Origin: Parashewanella curva
GTDB lineage: Bacteria > Pseudomonadota > Gammaproteobacteria > Enterobacterales > Shewanellaceae
Reading direction: 5' to 3'
Assembly: GCF_003675895.1 (NCBI RefSeq)
Contig: NZ_ML014778.1
Span: 1-62,733 of the forward strand
Length of the DNA: 62,733 nt
Shown: positions 34,765-43,046 of the stretch, in pieces
Layout of the letters: each line of letters opens with the position of its first letter
How positions within the stretch are numbered: the first letter of the stretch is position 1
Made by a program: the position numbers and the translations under genes
The notes under the pieces: generated by a model
The model's database searches: none
What the model was told of the DNA's origin: nothing
What the model saw: only the letters and a program-made list of their open reading frames with translations

Positions 34765-34788
34765 GCCTGACTCACTGTTGAGTCAGGC
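34765..34788 (+). terminator. Hairpin between xsc and tauZ
   Basis: GCCTGACTCA (34765-34774) pairs perfectly with TGAGTCAGGC (34779-34788), followed by a short T-rich run. It probably reduces or stops read-through into the exporter gene. Confidence 0.75.
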
Positions 34789-34818
34789 GCTATTTTCCAA
34801 CTTGAGGTATCAGCAACA

Positions 34819-35859
34819 ATGAGTACAAAACAATTACAAAAACCACTCTTCGATTTCAGTTCAATTCAGCTGATCCTTCCCGGCTTTATTCTTTGCTGTG
34901 TGATTGCTGCAGCAGCAAGTTTTGTTTCTAACCAATACGGTGGCCCTAAGTTTCTTTACGCGCTACTTATTGGTATTTCATTCCACTTCTTAGTCGACAA
35001 CCCAAAATGCGTAAAAGGCATCGAAATATGCGCTAAAAAATTGGTTCGTGTTGGTGTTGCACTATTAGGTGTTCGTATTGCTATTAGCGATATCAGCGAT
35101 CTTGGTTTACTTGGCGTTGTCGCCTTAGCTGGCGGTGTAGTGCTAACCATCAGCTTTAGTATGCTACTTTCCCGAATTCTTAAACTGCCTTACATGCTGG
35201 GTTTATTAGCCGGTGGGGCAACAGGTATTTGCGGCATTTCTGCTGCGATGGCAGTGTCTTCAACATTGCCACAAAACGAAGATAACGAAAAATATACCTT
35301 ATTAACCGCAATCGGTGTTGCCGCATTCTCAACAGCAGCCATGGTGTTATACCCGCTTATTGTTGGCACTTTTAATCTTTCAGTTTCAGAAGCAGGTTTA
35401 TTCTTAGGTGGCTCCATTCACGACGTAGCTCAAGTGGTTGGTGCTGGCTACATCATTTCACCTGAAGTTGGTGATGCCGCAACGTTAGCGAAAATGTTCC
35501 GCGTTGCCATGTTAATGCCAGTGATCATGTTTCTAGTGGTTGCCCTTCGAAGCGAACGCGAAAAGTTCGATGGCAAAGAAGGGAAGCGCCAACCACTAAT
35601 CCCATTTTTCTTAGTGATGTTTGCGGTATTCATCATTATCAACCAGTTCGGCTTTATCCCTGAAGCAGCGGTAACTCAAATTTCTCAGCTGTCTTCATGG
35701 TGTCTAGTTATCTCAATTGCGGCCCTTGGCGTTAAGACCTCATTTGAAAAATTAATTGGTTTGGGTTGGAAGCCTATCGCCCTACTGTTTAGTAACACCA
35801 TTTTCATCGCTTTATACATGTTAACAATGGTTTATCTAAGTCGTGTGATTAACGCTTAA
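34819..35859 (+). CDS. tauZ: Putative sulfate exporter (TauZ/YeiH family)
   Basis: A 346-residue protein with about ten membrane segments, of the YeiH/UPF0324 (putative sulfate exporter) family. Diagnostic pieces are AKKLVRVGVALLGVRI, GGATGICGISAAMAVS and LGGSIHDVAQVVGAGY. TauZ proteins of this family accompany xsc in Paracoccus and Rhodobacter and are thought to export sulfate or sulfite. With the TSUP gene at 27251, the cluster has two unrelated exporter candidates. Its start follows GAGGT. Confidence 0.8.
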   Translation: MSTKQLQKPLFDFSSIQLILPGFILCCVIAAAASFVSNQYGGPKFLYALLIGISFHFLVDNPKCVKGIEICAKKLVRVGVALLGVRIAISDISDLGLLGVVALAGGVVLTISFSMLLSRILKLPYMLGLLAGGATGICGISAAMAVSSTLPQNEDNEKYTLLTAIGVAAFSTAAMVLYPLIVGTFNLSVSEAGLFLGGSIHDVAQVVGAGYIISPEVGDAATLAKMFRVAMLMPVIMFLVVALRSEREKFDGKEGKRQPLIPFFLVMFAVFIIINQFGFIPEAAVTQISQLSSWCLVISIAALGVKTSFEKLIGLGWKPIALLFSNTIFIALYMLTMVYLSRVINA

Positions 35860-35952
35860 AAGTACAAAAACATCAAACATATGTTTGAAACAGCACAGTA
35901 TGTAAGCAACAGAACAAATTATTGAAATAAATTGCTTTAAAAAATTGCTAGG

Positions 35953-35993
35953 GTTTAACAAATGAGATACAAGTTAGTTTCATTTTGTTAAAC
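35953..35993. promoter_or_regulatory. Long inverted repeat upstream of tauX
   Basis: GTTTAACAAATGA (35953-35965) is repeated in inverse as TCATTTTGTTAAAC (35980-35993). The dyad is about 60 bases before the tauX ATG and looks like a regulator site; each half also contains a GTT-AAC core. Confidence 0.5.
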
Positions 35994-36051
35994 AGATGGA
36001 AGTCGGTTCAATCATTGAACTGCATAACAATAATAATTAGGAGTCAACAAA

Positions 36052-36432
36052 ATGAATAATCAAGTCACTACAGAGTTTTTAGATACCTTTTCTAAAGCTT
36101 GGAATGACCATGACATCGAAACACTAATGAGCTGCATGACTGATGACTGTGAGTTCCACGCTCCTGCCGGCCCTGAACTTCTAGGCGCTAGTTTCAAAGG
36201 CTATGACGACGTTAGAGCCGCATTCCAAATGGCATGGACTAATTTCCCTGATGCTCAATGGCTAAACGCTGAGCACACCATCATGGGTGATACTGCTATC
36301 ACTGTTTCAACTTTCTGCGGCACTAATGCTGACGGCTCTCGTGTTGAAGCTCGTATGGTTGATGTATTCACTTTACGTGATGGCAAGATCTTAGTTAAGA
36401 ATGCTTTCCGTAAAGCTCGCCCTGCTATCTAG
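36052..36432 (+). CDS. tauX: NTF2/SnoaL-like protein, probable taurine dehydrogenase small subunit
   Basis: 126 residues with a SnoaL/NTF2-like fold pattern: FLDTFSKAWNDHDIETLMSC, then FKGYDDVRAAFQMAW and the strand RMVDVFTLRDGKI. It lies 73 bases before a DAO-type flavoprotein gene inside a taurine cluster. This pairing is what I recall for TauX/TauY taurine dehydrogenase of Paracoccus and Rhodobacter. The symbol depends on that context. GGAG eight bases before the ATG supports the start. Confidence 0.65.
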   Translation: MNNQVTTEFLDTFSKAWNDHDIETLMSCMTDDCEFHAPAGPELLGASFKGYDDVRAAFQMAWTNFPDAQWLNAEHTIMGDTAITVSTFCGTNADGSRVEARMVDVFTLRDGKILVKNAFRKARPAI

Positions 36433-36505
36433 TTATTGATCATGAGAGAGTATTCCGAATTCGGAGTACTCCCTTAGCAATTTTATTCAGTCAAATGAAT
36501 TAAGG

Positions 36506-37951
36506 ATGATTATGAGCATTAACGTAGAAGCAACAGGCTTAAATTTAAATCCTAACGCCGCAACTCGGGATCCTTATAACCCTCAATATGATCCCTTAGT
36601 ACATACCACACCAGGGAAAGGGCAAGACTATGCCCCCACCTATTGGATTGGTACGGCAGGAGAAGCACCGGAAGATGATGGCCCTGTAATGGGTGATATG
36701 AGTGCAGACGTTGTTATTGTTGGGTCAGGATATACCGGTTTATGTGCTGCAATTTATTTGGCTGAACATTACGGTATTAAAGCAACGGTACTTGAAGCGA
36801 ACCAAACAAGTTGGGGTTGTAGCACCCGTAATGGTGGTCAAGCTCAGTGTGCATCAGGTCGCCTAAAACGTTCTCAGTGGATTGAAAGATGGGGTGAAGA
36901 AACAGCCCTAAAAATGCATCAAGAATGTCTTGATGGCATGCAAACTTTCAAAGATTTGATCAAAGATATTGACTGCGAACCACAGTTTGGTGGTCACCTC
37001 TATATTGCTCATCGCGATAAGATCATGCCTACCCTTGAGAAAGAAGCAAAGCTGCTAAGAACCAAGTTTAACTATGATGCACAAATTTTAGATACTGACA
37101 CAGTTAAAAATCTATACGTTGGCGATGCTGAAGCCGCAGGTGCAATGCATGAACCTGAAGGCATTGGTATTCACGCTGGTAAATTGGCTTTTGGTTATTT
37201 GAAAAAAGCACGTGCGCTTGGTGTGAAAGTTCATACCTCAAGCCCCGTATTAGGCATTGAGTCCCGAAATGGCAAACATTACCTAAGAACACCAAAAGGA
37301 ACGGTTGAAGCACGTTCAGTTGGTTTAGCGACGGGTGGTTATACATCACAAAACTTACACGCTCAGACTAAAAACCGTCTGCTTCCTGTTCTATCAAATT
37401 CAATCGTTACTCGCCCACTTACTCAAGATGAGCTTGACGCCTGTAATTTCAAGACCACTCGAGTGCTTACCGATACTCGCGTTCTACGTCATTACTATCG
37501 CCTGCTTCCTGATAATCGTGTGCAAATTGGTAGCCGAAGTGCCATTAGTGGTCGACATGCACCTAAGGGTAAGTATCAACAATTCCTTGAGAACGATTTA
37601 GCTAAAAAATTTCCTGCTCTGAATGGTATCGACATCGACTATTCATGGTGGGGATGGGTTGACGTCAGTCATGACATGATGCCCCGAATTTATCGTCCAG
37701 ATCCTAAACAAACGATTTACTACGCAATGGGATACGGCGGTAATGGCGTGATGTATTCAGCACAAGCTGGAAAACGTCTCGCACAATGGATTGCTGGTGA
37801 AGAAACACAACTGGATTTACCGATTTTCCAGTCCAAGTTGCCTTTTCCAAATGTCCGTGAAGTTGTTGAATCCGAAGTTTTTGCCCCTTTCAGACGTATT
37901 GGGCAGCGATTTTTGTACAACTGGTATCACCTCAAAGATGAGGTTTTGTAA
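36506..37951 (+). CDS. tauY: FAD-dependent oxidoreductase, probable taurine dehydrogenase large subunit
   Basis: 481 residues of the DAO family. The FAD motif is ADVVIVGSGYTGLCAAIYLA (about 68-87), followed by an acidic residue in TVLEANQ. The C-terminal part contains YAMGYGGNGVMYSAQAGKRLA, the usual FAD-contact segment. A probable reaction is oxidative deamination of taurine to sulfoacetaldehyde, feeding Xsc; no taurine:pyruvate aminotransferase gene is visible, so this enzyme would fill the gap. Related sequences include gamma-glutamylputrescine oxidases. The start at 36506 (two nearby ATGs) follows AAGGA. Confidence 0.7.
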   Translation: MIMSINVEATGLNLNPNAATRDPYNPQYDPLVHTTPGKGQDYAPTYWIGTAGEAPEDDGPVMGDMSADVVIVGSGYTGLCAAIYLAEHYGIKATVLEANQTSWGCSTRNGGQAQCASGRLKRSQWIERWGEETALKMHQECLDGMQTFKDLIKDIDCEPQFGGHLYIAHRDKIMPTLEKEAKLLRTKFNYDAQILDTDTVKNLYVGDAEAAGAMHEPEGIGIHAGKLAFGYLKKARALGVKVHTSSPVLGIESRNGKHYLRTPKGTVEARSVGLATGGYTSQNLHAQTKNRLLPVLSNSIVTRPLTQDELDACNFKTTRVLTDTRVLRHYYRLLPDNRVQIGSRSAISGRHAPKGKYQQFLENDLAKKFPALNGIDIDYSWWGWVDVSHDMMPRIYRPDPKQTIYYAMGYGGNGVMYSAQAGKRLAQWIAGEETQLDLPIFQSKLPFPNVREVVESEVFAPFRRIGQRFLYNWYHLKDEVL

Positions 37952-38086
37952 TTGGTATTCCAATTAACAAGATGCAAATGAAATATCTGTAAACGTATTC
38001 CAGTCAGATTAATTGCGTAAATTGAGAACAGTATTTGGCGAGCGGTATCTAGATTTCAAATGCTTAGGGGAAACGAAGTTAATCAA

Positions 38087-38352
38087 AGGGTGTGTTGAAC
38101 TTTCAGGATTAAATTTTGTGCTGTTTGAGCACCTTTCTGTTCAAGGCACGAGCAGTGAAGCTTAGTCATCTAAGTAAACTGCTCGTAACACAGAACAGGA
38201 AGTGCTCAAAAGCATCGGAGACAGCGTAAATTGGTCACTTTTTCTGCGTTATCGTTTGTTTATGTGGGGCAACCACACTTCACAAACTCTGCCTTGTAAA
38301 AGATAACCAATTTATCGCTGCAAAACTAATCTCGAAAGTTCAACACACCCTA
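38087..38352. repeat. Inverted-repeat element A (MITE-like), full copy
   Basis: 266 bases bounded by AGGGTGTGTTGAACTTTC and its inverse GAAAGTTCAACACACCCT. In reverse orientation it aligns along its full length with the element at 54430-54700. No transposase is encoded. It fills most of the gap between tauY and tauK (37952-38388), in which I see no gene. Confidence 0.85.
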
Positions 38353-38388
38353 ATAATGGAATTATAAATATAACAAGAGGATACACCT

Positions 38389-39393
38389 ATGAAATTTGTA
38401 AAACGCATCGTTCTACCATTTATTACTAGTATCAGTCTGCTCTCTGCGCCTGCTGCTTTAGCAAAAGATTATAAAATGGCATTGGGGGATGCCGCAGGAG
38501 GAACACAGTGGGAACTAGGCACAAAGTTTGCTGAACTGCTAGATGAAAAATCTAAAGGCAAGCTTAAAGTAAACTTATTCCCTAATGGTCAGCTTGGTAA
38601 CGAGCAAGATACTGTCAATAACGCGTCACTGGGTTTATTGGATTTTTCAGTTCTTGCAATTAACAATGTTACTCCATTCTCGCCTACTGTTGGCCTGTTA
38701 ACCATGCCATACGTGATTTTGAGCCCTGAAGAAGCAAAATCATTGACTCAAGGCAAGATTGGTGAAGAGCTTGTAAAGAATACCGTTCGTGATGCCAATG
38801 TACGTATTGTTGGTTGGGCTTACTCAGGTTTCCGCGTACTAACCAACTCAAAGCGTCCAATTAAGTCTCTTAAAGATCTTAAAGGTCTTGTTATTCGTGT
38901 TCCTCGTAACGAAATCATGATGTCAACGTACCAAGCTTGGGGCGTAAACCCTACTCCTATGGCTTGGTCTGAAACCTTTACAGGTCTTCAGCTTGGTGTT
39001 GTTGATGGTCAAGACAACCCATACATCACTATCGATGCTATGAAGTTTAATGAAGTTCAGAAGTACGTGACTAACATTCGTTATATCTTCTCTATCGAGC
39101 CCCTCATCGTGAGTGAGTCTGTATTCCAATCTCAAAAGCCTGAAGTTCAAGCGATGATCCTTGAAGCCGGTAAAGAAGCTACCGAGCACAGCTATAAGTT
39201 TCTGCTTGAGTCGGAAGAGAAAATCAAACGCTCTCTTATCGCAAAAGGTATGGAAATTCACACGCCGGTTAACGCTGAGAAAGAATGGATTGACCTAGCG
39301 AAGAAAAAAGTGTGGCCTAAGTTTTATGACAGCATTGGCGGTAAAGCTAAGCTGGATGAAGCGCTAGCGACTCTTGGTCGTAAGGCTCACTAA
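38389..39393 (+). CDS. tauK: TRAP transporter substrate-binding protein (DctP family)
   Basis: A 334-residue precursor with a clear signal peptide (to about APAALA at residues 21-26). The mature protein is a DctP-type periplasmic binding protein: QWELGTKFAELLDEKSKGKL, LFPNGQLGNEQDTV and LKGLVIRVPRNEIMMSTYQAWG with the ligand-carboxylate or sulfonate arginine. By context it binds taurine. It is separated from the two membrane subunits by a terminator and an inverted-repeat element, an arrangement that usually lets the binding protein be made in excess. Confidence 0.85.
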   Translation: MKFVKRIVLPFITSISLLSAPAALAKDYKMALGDAAGGTQWELGTKFAELLDEKSKGKLKVNLFPNGQLGNEQDTVNNASLGLLDFSVLAINNVTPFSPTVGLLTMPYVILSPEEAKSLTQGKIGEELVKNTVRDANVRIVGWAYSGFRVLTNSKRPIKSLKDLKGLVIRVPRNEIMMSTYQAWGVNPTPMAWSETFTGLQLGVVDGQDNPYITIDAMKFNEVQKYVTNIRYIFSIEPLIVSESVFQSQKPEVQAMILEAGKEATEHSYKFLLESEEKIKRSLIAKGMEIHTPVNAEKEWIDLAKKKVWPKFYDSIGGKAKLDEALATLGRKAH

Positions 39394-39404
39394 TCTCTGC
39401 ATAT

Positions 39405-39436
39405 AGGGATTCATCTCATTGAATCCCTTTTTTTTA
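39405..39436 (+). terminator. Terminator after the TRAP binding protein gene
   Basis: AGGGATTCA (39405-39413) pairs with TGAATCCCT (39420-39428) and is followed directly by a long T-run. It should cut read-through into the permease genes. Confidence 0.88.
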
Positions 39437-39493
39437 TTTTGAGGCGAACGCGATTAATTCATATCTAACGGCATATCAATTATTCGCGTCGAT

Positions 39494-39721
39494 GATACCA
39501 ATCACACAAATTAAGTTGCTTTAGGTTTTATACCATTCACATTAATTAACTGTGTTTATAGAGGAGTCTTAGCAAAGAAAATACAAGGCGCGATGACGAA
39601 TCATAGCAGTAGCTATGGTGAGGAATTGAAACGATGTAGTTTCAATGCTAAGGCTCAATCTAAGGCATAGTTAATTGATACGAATGGTATTCGTCCTAAG
39701 TTAATTGGTTTGATTGGTAAT
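39494..39721. repeat. Nested inverted-repeat element between tauK and tauL
   Basis: An inner pair (ATACCATTCACATTAATTAA at 39529-39548 and its imperfect inverse ending at 39690) lies inside an outer pair (ATACCAATCACACAAATTAA from 39495 and its imperfect inverse ending at 39721). No coding potential. It resembles short non-autonomous elements or inserted intergenic repeats, and ends close to the tauL ribosome binding site. Confidence 0.6.
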
Positions 39722-39745
39722 AGATGTTTGATTAAGGACAAGAAT

Positions 39746-40309
39746 ATGTCTATTAAGCGTTCATTGATAAAGCATATAAATAACGTTGAAGAGTATTTAT
39801 GCGCATTATTATTGGCCCTTTTTGTGTTGTTATTATTCGTGCAAATTGTTTTACGCCAATTATTTCAATATTCATTACCTTGGGGTGATGAAGTCGCAAC
39901 TTATATGTTTGTTTGGTTTGCTTACTTAGGCGCTGTTGTCGCCGCAAAAATGTCAGCCCATAACCGTGTAACGTTTCACTTTAGTTTCTTTCCTCCGGTA
40001 GTAAAAACCGTCAGTGAGACCATTGCGGATTTACTTTGGTTGGTATTTAACGCTTTCTTTGTTTATTTAAGTTACGACTTTGTATTCAACAAGATGAATC
40101 TATTTTGGAAGTCCCAGACCACAGGGATCCCAATGAAATACTTCTACATGATCCTTCCTATCGCTTTCACTCTGATGTCTATCCGTATTTTATGGAATCT
40201 ATATCTCAGATTATTTAAAGGTGTAGATGTGATAGACCCAGAAACCGAAGAATTAAAAAACAATTCTAAAAACAACTCTCAACAAAAGATTCAAGGCGAG
40301 GTGTCGTAA
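39746..40309 (+). CDS. tauL: TRAP transporter small permease (DctQ family)
   Basis: 187 residues from the ATG at 39746, preferred over 39710 because AAGGA lies eight bases upstream. Four membrane segments; the pattern QIVLRQLFQYSLPWGDEVA followed by WFAYLGAVVAAKMSAHNRV is diagnostic for DctQ subunits. The C-terminal tail is polar, Asn-rich. Its stop overlaps the tauM start (TAATG), so the two membrane subunits are coupled. Confidence 0.85.
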   Translation: MSIKRSLIKHINNVEEYLCALLLALFVLLLFVQIVLRQLFQYSLPWGDEVATYMFVWFAYLGAVVAAKMSAHNRVTFHFSFFPPVVKTVSETIADLLWLVFNAFFVYLSYDFVFNKMNLFWKSQTTGIPMKYFYMILPIAFTLMSIRILWNLYLRLFKGVDVIDPETEELKNNSKNNSQQKIQGEVS

Positions 40310-41649
40310 TGGAAGCCTATCTTACTCTTATTCTTTTTGGCGGCTTTATTTTAATGCTAATTTTAGGCGCGCCAATTACCGTTTCATTAGCTGGCGCCGC
40401 CATGGTGTCTTATCTGGTATTAGATAAAAACCCAATTGCGCTAGTTCAAATCGCGTTTACCTCTGTCGGAAACTTCCCACTAATGGCTCTGCCCGCTTTC
40501 GTTCTTGCTGGAGCATTAATGGAAGCCGCTGGAATATCAAAACGACTCGTTGATATTGCTGAGCACCTTGCTGGCCCTATCACGGGTGGTTTAGGTGCAG
40601 CGACAATCATCGCCTGTGTATTCTTTGGTTCGATTTCAGGCTCTGGCCCTGCAACTACCGCAGCTGTTGGTATGTTGATGATCCCTGCAATGGTAAAGCG
40701 TCAATATGACCGCAACTATGCATCAGCGGTTACTGCTGCATCTGGTGGCTTAGGCATTTTGATCCCACCGTCAATTCCGTTGGTTATTTTTGGTATTTCA
40801 TCAATGGGCTTAAAGCCACCTGCAGAAGCGATTGCACTGCATGGTCAATTTGCCAGTGTTTCTATCCCTAAGCTGTTTGTTGCGAGTGTCATTCCTGGAC
40901 TGATCATCGCTGGTAGTTTGATCACCATGAACTATTTCATCTCTAAAAAGAATGGCTACAAAGGCTTAACCGACACATGGTCGTTCTCTGATATCGGCAC
41001 TGTGATGAAACGAGGTGTGTGGTCACTTCTTGCGCCAATTCTTATTCTTGGCGGTATTTACTCAGGTATCTTCACCCCAACTGAATCAGCCATTATTGCC
41101 GTATTCTACTCATTGGTTGTTGGATTCTTTATCCATAAAGAAATGAACATCAAGCAACTGTTTAAGTCACTTTCCACCACTACTTGGATCACTGGTCGCG
41201 TACTGCTTATTTTATTTGCAGCCACCGTATTCGGTCGTCTATTAGTAGAACAACGCATTCCTGCAATGATTACAGAAAACCTGCTTAGCATGACCGACAG
41301 CATGCACCTAATTTGGTTACTGATGATCGGTTTCCTTATTTTCGTAGGCATGTTCATGGAAACCCTTGCTGCCATTATGATCATCGTTCCTGTTTTATTG
41401 CCAATCATGTACATGCTGGGTGCTGATCCAACCCATGTGGGTATAGTGGTTGTGGCTGTTCTGTCTATTGGCTTTGCAACACCACCTTTGGGCGAAAATA
41501 TCTTTGTTGCCTCGGGTATCGGTGGTTCCAGTGTTGAGCAAATTACTTCAAGAATCCATCCGTTTGTCATTGCTTCAGTTATTGGAGTCATCATCATCGC
41601 CTTCTTCCCTCAGTTGACCTTATGGTTGCCGTCGTTAGTAGGTTATTAG
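40309..41649 (+). CDS. tauM: TRAP transporter large permease (DctM family)
   Basis: 446 residues with about 12 membrane segments, the ion-coupled translocation subunit of the TRAP transporter. Diagnostic pieces are FFGSISGSGPATTAAVGML, ASGGLGILIPPSIPLVIFG and FATPPLGENIFVASGI. It works with the DctQ-like subunit directly upstream and the periplasmic binding protein at 38389 to import taurine or another sulfonate using an ion gradient. Normal length. Confidence 0.9.
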   Translation: MEAYLTLILFGGFILMLILGAPITVSLAGAAMVSYLVLDKNPIALVQIAFTSVGNFPLMALPAFVLAGALMEAAGISKRLVDIAEHLAGPITGGLGAATIIACVFFGSISGSGPATTAAVGMLMIPAMVKRQYDRNYASAVTAASGGLGILIPPSIPLVIFGISSMGLKPPAEAIALHGQFASVSIPKLFVASVIPGLIIAGSLITMNYFISKKNGYKGLTDTWSFSDIGTVMKRGVWSLLAPILILGGIYSGIFTPTESAIIAVFYSLVVGFFIHKEMNIKQLFKSLSTTTWITGRVLLILFAATVFGRLLVEQRIPAMITENLLSMTDSMHLIWLLMIGFLIFVGMFMETLAAIMIIVPVLLPIMYMLGADPTHVGIVVVAVLSIGFATPPLGENIFVASGIGGSSVEQITSRIHPFVIASVIGVIIIAFFPQLTLWLPSLVGY

Positions 41650-41692
41650 GTGGGATTTCAGGCATGGTTCATTTTCAATTTAGGAGTGTGGT

Positions 41693-42574
41693 ATGAACAA
41701 TAAAATAAAAGAAAGTCTATTCATTGCTGGCTTAACTTTAAGCGTGCCTGTTGCCGCTGATGCCGTAAATAAGGAGCAACAAATGTTAGCGACTCATATA
41801 GAAACCCATGAAGAACTCAGAGCGAAGAAATTACTTAATTCAGCGGTTGAACACCTAATAAAGAATGGTGCCACTGCGGTTAAAGATTTCAACAACAAAG
41901 AAGAGTTCATAGATAACGAGCTATATGTTTTTTCTTTAACCCTAGATGGCAAGTTTCTAGCTAGCGGCGGTTCGTCATTAGTGCTTGTTGGTGACACGGT
42001 ATTAGATACCTTTGATATGTACGGCAAGTACTTCTTCAGAGAAATGGTACAAAAAGCCAAGCGTGATGGTGGTGGTGATGTTGAGTATCACTGGCATAAT
42101 CCCACTGACCGTGTTGCTTCACCGAAAAGAACCCTATTCAAAAGAGTTGGAGACATTATTGTCGCTGTTGGATATTACCCTGTCAGAGCTAATGCTTTTC
42201 AAGCCAAAACATTATTAGATAAAGCCACTGTTGAATTAAAAGAAAACGTGAAACAAGCCTTATTTAAGTTTAATAATTTAGATGGCCAATATGTTGATGG
42301 TGATTTGTATATCTTTGTAGTTGATACCGATTCTAAAGAATATTTAGCTCATGCTATTAGCCGCAGTTTCGTGGGTCAAACCTATGAAGATGCATTAGAT
42401 GATTCTGGTGAAGCCGCTATATCTAAAATGCTTGATGTCGTAAAAGAAAAGCCTGAGGGTGAAATTGATTACATTTGGATTAATCCAATCACCAACCGTA
42501 AAGAAACCAAACATACTTATTTTCGTTTAGTGGACCATTATTTATTAGGGGTCGGGTTTTATAAACCTAATTAA
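41693..42574 (+). CDS. Periplasmic tandem single-Cache-domain protein
   Basis: 293 residues with a probable signal peptide (to about residue 24) and two homologous Cache-like domains: about 38-165 and 168-292. Each has a helix with LL..A...L, then F.N....D..LY.F, then ...G.......I.YIW.NP or VEYHWHNP, then ..K.T.FKRVGD or ..KHTYFRLVDH. Cache domains sense small organic ligands. There is no membrane segment or signalling domain after them, so it is a free periplasmic protein, perhaps binding taurine-pathway ligands or helping the TRAP system. It follows tauM by 43 bases. Confidence 0.7.
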   Translation: MNNKIKESLFIAGLTLSVPVAADAVNKEQQMLATHIETHEELRAKKLLNSAVEHLIKNGATAVKDFNNKEEFIDNELYVFSLTLDGKFLASGGSSLVLVGDTVLDTFDMYGKYFFREMVQKAKRDGGGDVEYHWHNPTDRVASPKRTLFKRVGDIIVAVGYYPVRANAFQAKTLLDKATVELKENVKQALFKFNNLDGQYVDGDLYIFVVDTDSKEYLAHAISRSFVGQTYEDALDDSGEAAISKMLDVVKEKPEGEIDYIWINPITNRKETKHTYFRLVDHYLLGVGFYKPN

Positions 42575-42592
42575 TAAATATAAGTAATACCA

Positions 42593-42616
42593 AGTGCTGA
42601 AATTAATTTCAGCACT
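42593..42616 (+). terminator. Hairpin after the Cache-protein gene
   Basis: AGTGCTGAAATT (42593-42604) is perfectly palindromic with AATTTCAGCACT (42605-42616). No T-run follows, so it may be an mRNA-end stabiliser or factor-assisted terminator. Confidence 0.5.
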
Positions 42617-42764
42617 AGAAATTATGGAGGATAAATCACACGGATTAATTAATAAGTCGAAAAGTTTTTAACAAAAATCAATTAAACAAAATGATTAACG
42701 ACTCTATTCTTACTTCTTTTCAATAAAGAGGTTAAAGGTTCGCTGTGTCTGAGTTATTAATCGA

Positions 42765-43029
42765 ATACTCGTGATACTTGAGGATGCAACTTTCAGGGCT
42801 TTTTCAGCGTTGCATTTTTCAAGGCGCGAAAATGAAGAACTAGCGGGCTAATTCAAAGTTTCGCAACAAAGAAAAATCAAGGCTGAAAAGCCCACGAAGT
42901 GCGAGTTTAATTGCTATTTACACTGCGTTACTTACCCTTGAAATAGAATTCTATTCCTGCGGATAAGCGCCTTGTTTAAATAGCAATTAACTCTCGCTGA
43001 AATATTGCATCTTCAAGTATCACGAGTAT
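42765..43029. repeat. Inverted-repeat element B (MITE-like) abutting the porin gene
   Basis: 265 bases with near-perfect 25-base terminal inverted repeats: ATACTCGTGATACTTGAGG on the left, and CTTCAAGTATCACGAGTAT on the right. The interior has further paired segments (GGGCTTTTTCAGC / GCTGAAAAGCCC). No open frame encodes a transposase. It ends 17 bases before the porin ATG, so it provides the porin's immediate upstream region. It fills the 42575-43046 gap. Confidence 0.85.
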
Positions 43030-43046
43030 AGAACAAGGATAATAAA

